Assembly: GCA_021732845.1 (NCBI GenBank)
Contig: JAKFUF010000004.1
Coordinates: 24,893-88,892 of the forward strand
DNA length: 64,000 nt
DNA from: Planctomycetaceae bacterium
Lineage (GTDB): Bacteria > Planctomycetota > Planctomycetia > Planctomycetales > Planctomycetaceae
Direction of reading: 5' to 3'
Shown here: positions 1 through 8,500 of the stretch, piece after piece
Layout of the letters: each line of letters opens with the position of its first letter
Position numbering within the stretch: position 1 is the first letter of the stretch
Made by a program: the position numbers and the translations under genes
The notes under the pieces: generated by a model
What the model was told of the DNA's origin: nothing
Database searches by the model: none
Seen by the model: only the letters and a program-made list of their open reading frames with translations

Positions 1-2
1 GC

Positions 3-3000
3 ACACAGGTCGCAACGTACACTGCGCTTCTGGATGCCATCGTCCACCATGCCAAAGGTGATCGTAACCGGGAGCTGCTTTTGCGTCCGTTGCTGTCGAT
101 TGGTGCGGCCCAGATCGAAGGTGGGACGGCGGCGACGGTAGTCACTCCCTGGCATCCGCTCCGGCTTGCGGCCATGCAGGTGAAGGCCGCGATGATTGCC
201 GGACTGGTGCGGCACCTGCTGACGGCGCCGGAAGTGTTTTTTGGTGACACACGGCTGTATTTCAAGGACCTGGCTCAGGAACTGACGCATCCATTTTACC
301 CGGAGATCGTACTGGGTTGGCGGGGTAACAAGCCCGAACTAATGGTGATGACCGATACGGTGCAGGACTACACCCTTCATGAGTCGCCCGTCATCAATGA
401 CAAGGAGCCAGATGACACCAACGAGAATCCGACGACCGGAAGCAACTGCGTCCTGGAACTGGTTCAGCGTTATCTGACACTGCACCCGCACGAACACGCC
501 AACATGTCGGTGGTGCTGTACAACTGCGATTCCGCGCGTCTGCCTCAGGCGGTGGTGGATCGCATCGGGCAGCTTTACGAGGATGAAGATGACGTTCGCT
601 GCCAGGTGCTGCTTCGTCACGGCGATTCCGGCCGCCTGCGTGATCTGTACCGGGCCATTGTCAGCCAGGGAGATGCGGACGTTGACTCGTTCAACGCGAG
701 CGAAGCCACACAGGATTTCATGGCACGCTTACGCATCTGCATCATTGCCGATCAGGCTCCGCCGCCCGATCCGAAGGACGGATGCCCTTATGACATCGTG
801 TTTTCGCAGGATGTGATTGCGCGCCACTCACAGGTGGAATGGTACCCTGAGACTGCCAAACCTGTTCCGATAGACACGCTGGTTCCGGCGAGGTGGTCAA
901 GACGCCGCGCTGCTGCCATCGACGACATGAAATCCGTTGTCTATCTGTGCTGCCCGGTCCAGAGCGCCGAGGGGTGGAGTTTCCTGACGGCACTCACGAC
1001 CTTCCTCAAAGGAGACTGGGACGAAATCGAAGACCGCAGACTCCTTCCGGCCCGGCAACTGGACTTCCGCGACCAACGCACGGCCAGGATTTTTGAGGAG
1101 ACGCACAATCTGGGCAACTGGGTAGTGAACTACGATGAGTTGCTGGATCGGCGGCAACTCCTGAATCAGCACGTCCGGGTGATTCGCTACAAGCAATCAA
1201 CCACGCAAGGAAGAAATGTCGTCATCTCGTCGAAAGCTCCGTTGGGGCTGCTTATCTCGATGGTGCTGCTGCGGATCAAGGCGCTAAATCTTGGTTTGAC
1301 CGACACTCAGTGCCGTGAACTGGCAGAACGGTTCGTCTCAGATGCCAATGACGTTTCCGGCGACATCGTGTTGCGTGCGGCAAAGCGCGGTCGAAACGCG
1401 AGTGAGCTGATGGGAATCGTCCTCAGCCGTTTCCTGTTGCGGCACGAACTGGGACATAAGCGTTATCACGGCTGGTACTTCCTGGACGACTACGCCGACT
1501 GGCTGGGGCAACGCGAAGAGCAGATTGCCGACATTCTTTGCTTGTCTCCCGAGCTTACATCCGAGGGTTCCCTCCGGCTCACGGTACTGGTCTCTGAGGC
1601 CAAGTACATCGAGCTGGCCGGCCTGTCGGCCAAGCGCAAGGAATCGCAAAAGCAGCTACGCGACACGGTAAAACGCATCAACGAAGCGGTCTTTGGTGCG
1701 CCCGAGCGACTGGATCGTGACCTCTGGCTGGCACGCTTGTCGGACCTGATTCTGGACGGGGTGCAGTTTCCGGCCAGTGCCCGGATCAACCTGGCTGACT
1801 GGCGACGAGCCATCCGCGAAGGTGCATGCGAAATTGCCATTCGCGGCTATTCCCATGTCTTCGTCTGGGGGCCGGATGATCCGTGCGACTGTTCGTCGTT
1901 TGCACCCGTTGCCGAACTTGAGGGAGCTTACCAGGAAGTGTTCGGGCGACCTGAATTGCGTGAACTGGTGCGTTGCTATTTCGAGAACCGTGATCCGCTT
2001 CCCCTACGGAAAGCCATTGCCCAGGAGGATGTGTGGTCTGAGATGGAATACCAGAGGCCGACGGACCGCACCAAGATCAAAGTCCCGCGCACCCACACAT
2101 CGGATGAGGATGACGAACCCCCGCAGATAGATGGCGGAGGTGGCGGAAGCCCGGTTCCGCCGACGGCACCTGCCACGCCTGGCGGTGCGGTGACGAAACC
2201 TGTTGCCGACATTCGGGACCAAGGCCCGGAAAACGCCGAAGCGAAGTGGGCATATCCGGGAATTGCCGGTGTCGTGTCGAGTGGACAGCCGCAGGCAGAA
2301 TCGAACGATGACACCGAGTGGTTAAAGTCTGTTGAGACGAAGGCGAAGCATGCGCTACAGCAATTCCAGCTTCAGGCGAAAGTCGTTTCCAGTGTGCTCA
2401 CTCCGAATTGCGCCCTGATTAAGTTTGCAGGCAGCTCGAATCTCACGGTTGAGCAGGTGAACCGAAAACGGTCGGAACTGCTCACCACCTACGGCCTGAA
2501 CGTCGTGGCGATCCGTCCTGAGCCGGGACTCGTCAGCCTTTCGATTGAGCGGCCAAAGCGCCGCGTGATCCGGACCCAGGAACTCTGGTCCAGATGGCAA
2601 CCGCCCGCCGGCTGGGGGAACCGGACATTGCTGATCGGTGTGCGTGAAGACGATGGAGAACTGCTGTTCCTTTCTCCCGGCAAGGCCCACGCTCCACATA
2701 CATTGATCGCCGGTTCGACCGGAAGCGGCAAGTCAGTCCTGATGCAGAACATCATCCTGGCCATCGCCGCGACGAATGTCCCGGCACAGGCTCGCATCGT
2801 GCTCATCGATCCGAAACAGGGCGTTGACTACTTCGCATTCGAGAATCTGCCGCACCTGGATGGTGCGATGGTGGTCGATCCCGCAGAAGCTATCACCAAG
2901 CTGGAGCATCTGGTCGCCGAAATGGACGCCCGGTACGTGAAGTTTCGGGCTGCCCGGTGTCCGAATCTTGACGAGTTCAACAAGCGCTGCGACGAACCGG

Positions 3001-3395
3001 CTCGGCTTCCCGTGATCTGGGTTATCCATGACGAATTCGCCGAGTGGATGATGGTTGACGAATATAAGGAAGCTGTCACGAGCATTGTCGGGCGGCTAGG
3101 GGTCAAGGCACGGGCTGCCGGTATTCATCTGGTGTTTGCCGCACAGCGACCTGATGCGAATGTGATGCCCATGCAACTGCGGGCGAATCTTGGCAATCGG
3201 CTCATCCTCAAGGTGGACTCGGCCGGAACTTCAGAGATTGCGTTGGGTGAACCAGGCGCTGAGTTCCTGCTTGGGCACGGCCATCTGCTGGCGAGGCTGG
3301 AGGGCTCCCCTGGACTTTGCTTTGCCCAGGTACCATTGGCGGAACCCGCTTTCGTCGATGACGTGGTGGGCGTGATGCCGCTGAAGCTGACGTGA
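3..3395 (+). CDS. DptH/FtsK-like ATPase of phosphorothioation-dependent restriction (5' partial)
   Basis: The frame is open from the first bases of the window, so the start lies upstream; the TTG at 81 is only the first possible start inside the window. The visible part is about 1,130 residues. The last third is an FtsK/HerA-type motor domain with Walker A GSTGSGKSV near nt 2710-2735, a LIDPKQGVDYF segment, an acidic IHDEFAEWM Walker B region near nt 3025, and FAAQRPDANVMPMQLRANLG typical of FtsK-like translocases. This layout matches DptH (DndH), the ATPase that with DptF and DptG restricts DNA lacking phosphorothioate marks. The assignment rests on that C-terminus and on the neighbouring HNH and cysteine desulfurase genes, 15 bp and about 750 bp downstream. 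An unrelated FtsK-HerA defence ATPase is the main alternative. Confidence 0.75.
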   Translation, partial: TQVATYTALLDAIVHHAKGDRNRELLLRPLLSIGAAQIEGGTAATVVTPWHPLRLAAMQVKAAMIAGLVRHLLTAPEVFFGDTRLYFKDLAQELTHPFYPEIVLGWRGNKPELMVMTDTVQDYTLHESPVINDKEPDDTNENPTTGSNCVLELVQRYLTLHPHEHANMSVVLYNCDSARLPQAVVDRIGQLYEDEDDVRCQVLLRHGDSGRLRDLYRAIVSQGDADVDSFNASEATQDFMARLRICIIADQAPPPDPKDGCPYDIVFSQDVIARHSQVEWYPETAKPVPIDTLVPARWSRRRAAAIDDMKSVVYLCCPVQSAEGWSFLTALTTFLKGDWDEIEDRRLLPARQLDFRDQRTARIFEETHNLGNWVVNYDELLDRRQLLNQHVRVIRYKQSTTQGRNVVISSKAPLGLLISMVLLRIKALNLGLTDTQCRELAERFVSDANDVSGDIVLRAAKRGRNASELMGIVLSRFLLRHELGHKRYHGWYFLDDYADWLGQREEQIADILCLSPELTSEGSLRLTVLVSEAKYIELAGLSAKRKESQKQLRDTVKRINEAVFGAPERLDRDLWLARLSDLILDGVQFPASARINLADWRRAIREGACEIAIRGYSHVFVWGPDDPCDCSSFAPVAELEGAYQEVFGRPELRELVRCYFENRDPLPLRKAIAQEDVWSEMEYQRPTDRTKIKVPRTHTSDEDDEPPQIDGGGGGSPVPPTAPATPGGAVTKPVADIRDQGPENAEAKWAYPGIAGVVSSGQPQAESNDDTEWLKSVETKAKHALQQFQLQAKVVSSVLTPNCALIKFAGSSNLTVEQVNRKRSELLTTYGLNVVAIRPEPGLVSLSIERPKRRVIRTQELWSRWQPPAGWGNRTLLIGVREDDGELLFLSPGKAHAPHTLIAGSTGSGKSVLMQNIILAIAATNVPAQARIVLIDPKQGVDYFAFENLPHLDGAMVVDPAEAITKLEHLVAEMDARYVKFRAARCPNLDEFNKRCDEPARLPVIWVIHDEFAEWMMVDEYKEAVTSIVGRLGVKARAAGIHLVFAAQRPDANVMPMQLRANLGNRLILKVDSAGTSEIALGEPGAEFLLGHGHLLARLEGSPGLCFAQVPLAEPAFVDDVVGVMPLKLT

Positions 3396-3410
3396 TCCGG
3401 GGAGGGTGAC

Positions 3411-4151
3411 ATGAGGAATCCGGACTGGGTGCGTGACGAGATCATCTTGGCGATGGACCTCTACCTGCGCGCGGGTCGGAAGCAACTTCCACCTGGCCAC
3501 GACGATGTGGTGAGACTCAGCCAGTTACTTAACCGTCTCCCCGTTCATCCGGTCTCGGCACGGGACGAGGCTTTCCGCAATCTGAATGGAATTTCGATGA
3601 TCCTGGGCAATTTCCTCGGAATTGACCCACAACATAACCAATCAGGACTGTCGAGGAACAATCAGTTACAAACGACGGTTTGGAACGATTTCATTGACCA
3701 TCCTGAACGGCTGCGGCGTACGTCAGAAGCCATTGAGACCGCGATTTCCTTCGACGATCTCGACGAACATCCAGCTTCCGTCGATGACGAAGAGGTGTTT
3801 CCGGAAGGGCATATTCTCACGAGGCAACACGTCCTGCGTGAACGTAACCGGTCGGCAGTCGCGGCCAAGATTGACCGTGTATTGCGTAATGAAGGCCGAC
3901 TCGCATGCGAGGTGTGTGGATTTGATTTCCTCGAATTCTACGGCGAGTTGGGCAGAGGCTTCGCTGAATGCCATCACCTTGTACCACTCGCAGAAGTCGC
4001 GTTCCATCGGAATACACGACTTGACGATCTGGCTATCGTCTGCGCGAACTGTCACAGGATGCTGCACCGGGGACGGCCCGCACTGATACTCGACACACTC
4101 AAAGGCCTCATCGAGCGACTGAATCAGCCGCAGAATGGAAGGGCCTCGTGA
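3411..4151 (+). CDS. HNH endonuclease, McrA-like, possibly phosphorothioate-sensing
   Basis: A 246-residue protein starting at ATG with GGGAGG 6 bases upstream. The C-terminus is a zinc-bound HNH nuclease: CEVCGF, then ECHHLVPL, then CANCHRMLH, giving the four metal-binding cysteines and the catalytic His pair. The N-terminus (RNPDWVRDEIILAMDLYL, then a HPVSARDEAFRNLNGISM segment) resembles the head region of ScoMcrA-type enzymes, some of which bind phosphorothioated DNA; that link is from memory. It sits between the DptH-like ATPase and the cysteine desulfurase and overlaps the latter by 4 bp, so translation is probably coupled. It may be a restriction nuclease working with the Dnd-type system. 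Whether it cuts modified or unmodified DNA cannot be read from the sequence. Confidence 0.75.
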   Translation: MRNPDWVRDEIILAMDLYLRAGRKQLPPGHDDVVRLSQLLNRLPVHPVSARDEAFRNLNGISMILGNFLGIDPQHNQSGLSRNNQLQTTVWNDFIDHPERLRRTSEAIETAISFDDLDEHPASVDDEEVFPEGHILTRQHVLRERNRSAVAAKIDRVLRNEGRLACEVCGFDFLEFYGELGRGFAECHHLVPLAEVAFHRNTRLDDLAIVCANCHRMLHRGRPALILDTLKGLIERLNQPQNGRAS

Positions 4152-5293
4152 GCTCGCTCATCTATCTTGACAACAACTCGACCACTCCCGTCGATCCGCT
4201 GGTGTTTGAAGCCATGCGGCCGTACTTCACTGAGTGGTACGGAAATCCCTCCAACCAGCATCATTCCGCCGGAAGCCGTGCAGCGCGTGCGGTGGAAAAG
4301 GCGCGTGCTCAGGTTGCCGCTGCTATCGGTGCGGAGCCTGCATCCATCGTGTTCACGAGCGGTGCGACCGAGAGCAATAATCTCGCGATCCTGGGCATAT
4401 GCAGGGCAAGTCGTTCAGCGCCCGGCCACATCATCACGTCAGCCATCGAGCACAAATCTGTCGTCGAGCCGTACCGTCACCTGGAGGCATCGGGATGGAA
4501 GACTACTTTCCTTCGCCCAGATTCCCTGGGCACAGTTGACTGGCGATCAGTCGAGGATGCCATTACCCCGGCGACAATGCTGATTAGCATTATGGCGGCC
4601 AATAACGAAGTAGGTACGATTCAGGCCGTGGAGCAGATCGGTGAGGTATGCGACCGCCACGGGGTGATTTTCCATTGTGATGCCGCGCAATCGCTGGGTC
4701 GGATGCCGATCAATATCAGCCATTGGAATGTTGATCTGTTGAGTTTGTCCGCACACAAGGCATATGGCCCGAAGGGTGTAGGGGCATTATTCGTGCGTGA
4801 GAATCGCAAAACGGACATGCTTGTACCGCTCGCCTTCGGCGGCGGACAGGAATCGGGTATCCGTCCGGGAACGCCTCCAGTGCCTAACATCGTTGGATTC
4901 GGGGCCGCGTGCGAACTGGCCTGCGGGAGCCTGGCGGAAGAGTCTGGTCGTCTTCGGATGCTTCGGCAGTCCTTGCTCGATCAACTCAGGCATTGTGTCC
5001 CGGACCTGGTGGTGCATGGCCATCCGACGGATGCACTTCCTGGTCTGCTTTCGGTCGGGCTTCCGGGTATAAACGGCGATGAATTCCTGTTTGCACTTCA
5101 AGATGTGGCAATCAGCCAGGGGGCAGCCTGTACTGCCGGGAGCCCTGAGCCTAGTCATGTGCTTAAAGCACTTGGCGTCGGATACGAACTCGCCCGTTCC
5201 AGCTTCCGATTTGGCATTGGGAGATTTACCACCATAGAAGACGTTAATCGGGCGGCCGCAGAAGTGGCCCGAGTTCTTGCCATCTTGCGCTGA
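4148..5293 (+). CDS. cysteine desulfurase, DndA/IscS family
   Basis: A 381-residue PLP-dependent class V aminotransferase-fold enzyme. It begins LIYLDNNSTTPVDP, carries the TSGATESNN cofactor-loop motif, the Schiff-base lysine in SLSAHKAYGPKG (about K204) and the catalytic cysteine in GAACTAGSPEPSHVLKALG (about C328). It takes sulfur from cysteine as a persulfide. In Dnd systems DndA hands sulfur to DndC for insertion into the DNA backbone, and IscS can substitute. The start is GTG at 4148, overlapping the HNH stop (GTGA), which shows the two are co-translated. Position next to a DptH-like ATPase supports the DNA-modification role over housekeeping Fe-S assembly; no IscU-like gene is adjacent. 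Confidence 0.85.
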   Translation: MSSLIYLDNNSTTPVDPLVFEAMRPYFTEWYGNPSNQHHSAGSRAARAVEKARAQVAAAIGAEPASIVFTSGATESNNLAILGICRASRSAPGHIITSAIEHKSVVEPYRHLEASGWKTTFLRPDSLGTVDWRSVEDAITPATMLISIMAANNEVGTIQAVEQIGEVCDRHGVIFHCDAAQSLGRMPINISHWNVDLLSLSAHKAYGPKGVGALFVRENRKTDMLVPLAFGGGQESGIRPGTPPVPNIVGFGAACELACGSLAEESGRLRMLRQSLLDQLRHCVPDLVVHGHPTDALPGLLSVGLPGINGDEFLFALQDVAISQGAACTAGSPEPSHVLKALGVGYELARSSFRFGIGRFTTIEDVNRAAAEVARVLAILR

Positions 5294-5366
5294 CGGTTTT
5301 CCGATTCGCTGCTTCCAGCATTAAGCTGGCTTTAGGATCGGTTCATTCACCGTCGCCGTCGGAGTG

Positions 5367-5409
5367 TTTCGTCGCAGGGGTTCACAAGCCCCGCGCCCCT
5401 GTGACGAAA
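5367..5409. terminator. strong hairpin between convergent genes
   Basis: A 14-bp stem (5367-5380 with 5396-5409, one G-U pair) around a 15-nt loop lies between the plus-strand desulfurase and the minus-strand DarB-like gene. It is flanked by TTT on one side and AAA on the other, so it can act as a bidirectional terminator. It marks the end of the phosphorothioation operon. Confidence 0.7.
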
Positions 5410-5514
5410 TGCGACAAAGGCAGAGGTGATGCCCTGGCCTTACCAACCATTCACCAGAGCCGGAGGTGGATTCCGAGCGGGGTTCCTCCTTCGCCTTCTG
5501 GCTCGAAGGTGCAG

Positions 5515-8500
5515 TTATGTGGGGCTTTGGCCATCGGGCTTTTGCAGGCGCTCCGCCACGATGCGTTCTCGGAATGTCATCGGTGGTTGCGGGTTGATAT
5601 CCGCCACGGGTATGGCATCGGCTTCGTTTGCTGAACCGGATGCGGCTATGGACTCAGTCCTACGCCGGATGCGGGCGGTGACAGGTTCCTCGGCGGAGGA
5701 ATGCTTTTGGCGGACGCGCTGTGGCGTGGCCTCAATGCTGTGTGCCGCCTTGAGTGCCTTGATCTTCTCGGCGAGTTCGGAAACGCTCGGCCCTTCTTTT
5801 TTGTCCGACTGATGGGCACTGCTCGAAAGTCCCGCCTTGAGCTGGTCACGCAGGCTTGTCAGTTCGGCCAGATATGCGTCATGCACGAACGGCTTGCCGA
5901 GCCGTGCCTGATAGTCGCGAACCTGGGCTTCGGCGATGGCGAGGTCTTGTCGAACACGGTCGCAGTCAGAGCCGTAGCCTGTGGCGAGACGGTCAAGGGC
6001 GTTCAGGACGGCACGCGGTCCCTGGTGTTCCCGCGACAGCATGGTCGAGCGGGTCGTGCTGCCTTCGAGATAAACATCGGGCGGGAATTGCGGATGAACC
6101 ACCATGCCAAAACGTAAGCCACGGTAAGTGCCAAGCGGAACGCGCGTCCTTTCCTGGATGTGCATCGGCATGGCATCAAATTTTGCACCGAGTACCTCGG
6201 TGATGGCGTCGCGGGCAATGTCTCGACCGCCGATGGCGATGGGGTCGGTGGCGTGCGCTTTCGCGGTGGCGTCGTCCGCCGAGAGCTTCGACAACCGCTC
6301 TTTCTGGCTTGCAATGGTTCCCGGCAAGTCCCGCACGCTGCGGCGGGCGACGTATTGTTCGTCGAGATGGTTTTTCTTGAGCAAGGTGAGCCGTTGCAAT
6401 TCGGCGTCGGCCTCGGCGAGCGTCAACACCGCCGGGTTGCCTGATGCAATCGCTTTCACTTCGGCATAAGAGAGTTCCTGGCCGCCGATGTCCTCGGCAC
6501 GCCGTAGCGCGTTGTCGCCGGTGATGACCTGGCCGATGAAGCGGGCCTTGGTCTCTAACGCCTGCCACATATAGGCGTCGAATGATCCTTCCGTGACATA
6601 GCGATAGATCGACACTGCCGCGTTCTCGTTACCCTGCCGGAGTATGCGACCGTCGCGCTGCTCGACTTCCGCAGGCTTCCACGGGGCGTCGAGGTGATGC
6701 AGCGCAACCAGTCGTTTCTGGACGTTGGTGCCGGTCCCCATCTTCTGTGTGCTGCCGATCAGCACGCGAACCGAACCGTTCCTGACCTTCTCGAAGAGCG
6801 CCTGTTTCTTGGCGTCGGATTCGGCGTCGCCGATGGCCGCGATCTGCTCGCGGGGGATGCCGTTTGCGATCAGCTTAGTGACGATCTCCTCGTAGGGTGA
6901 ATACCCCCACGCGGTAGGATTCACGCCCATGTCGGCGAAGATCATCTGTGTGCCGCGTGTCGCGGTGGATTGATTCCAGTTGGCCACGACATTATCGACG
7001 AGGCGGTTGACCTTCGATTCCGGGAAGTCAGGTGCCGTGGCGGAGAGCATCCGTGCGTCGGTCGCCAGTTTGCGTCCGTCGGTGGTGATGGAAAGGGCGT
7101 TGTCCTCACGCGGATCAACCTTTTGTGACCGCAATCGTTCGTAACGCTCGACCAGTTCCTGCTGAAGGGCTTGCTGCTCTTCCGACATCGGGCAGGCAAC
7201 CACGGTGGGCTTGCCGCCTTGCAGGCGGGGACGCGGCAGATTCAGCATCTCGGCAGTCTGCACATCCGAGAAAGCCCGGAACATCTGCTGGAGTTCCGGC
7301 AAGTTAGTAAATCGTGCGAATCGGCTGCGTGGCCTGAGTCCCGCGCCGTCTGGCGAGATTTCCATCGTGTCGATGACTTCGCCGAACGTCGCTGCCCATG
7401 CGTCGAAATGCTCCAGCCCGCGGCTGCGTAGTCCTTCGGGATCGAGGAATCTCTGCATCGTGTACATCTCAACCATCGTGTTGGAAATCGGCGTGCCGGT
7501 GGCGAACGTCACTCCATGCCCGGCGTGCTGCTCGTCCAGGTAACGCGCTTTCATGTACACGTCAAAAGCCCGCTCCGATCCGCCGGTCTGGATGCCGGCG
7601 ACACGTTCCATCTTGGTCGGCGTCTCCAGGTTCTTGAAATAATGGGCTTCGTCGATGAAGACGTGATCGACGCCGAGTTCATCGAACACCAGCCCGTCAT
7701 CCTTCTTGTCCTCGGCGAGTAAATCCTTCAGGCGTTCGCATCTCGCTGCCTTCTGTTTCTCGATGGTCTTGATGAGGTTGCGGTTGGCACCTTTTGCACC
7801 CGCGTGCTCGATCAGCAACGCGTCGTACTCGGCGATCTGCTCAAGGAGAAACTTCTCCTGGTAGTCGCGTGACATGCCGATCCGCTCGAAGCTGCTGTGG
7901 GTGACGATGATGCCGTCCCATTCGCCGCTGGCCATCTTGGCGGTCAGGAATTTGCGGCGGTCGCGGGTCAGGTCTTCCTTGGCGGCAACGAGCAATTTGG
8001 CGTTGGGGTAAAGCTGCATGAACTCGCGGGAGAACTGCTCCAGCAGGTGGTTGGGAACCACGTACATCGGCTTCTTGATAAGCCCGGCCTGCTTCATCTT
8101 CATGCCGGTCGCGGCCATCGTAAACGTCTTGCCTGCGCCGACGACATGGGCGAGCAGCGTGTTGCCCGAACTCATGCCGCGCCAGACGGCATCGTTCTGG
8201 TGGGGCCGAAGCGTCAGGGCTTGATTCATGCCGGGGAAATCGAGGTGCGACCCGTCGAACAGGCGGGGACGCAAATTGTTGTAAGTGTCGTTGTAAAGTC
8301 GCACGAGGCGTTCGGTGCGATCCGGCTCTTTGAATACCCAGGAGCGGAAGCGTTCCTTGATGAGTTTCTGCTTCTCTCTCGCGGCCATCGTGTCTTCCTG
8401 ATTGACGACGCGCTCCTCGCGATCGCCATTCTGGATCGTGTCGTAGATGGTCGGCGATTTCATGTTGAGCGCCAGTTCCAGCAGCCAGGTGCCGTTGGCT

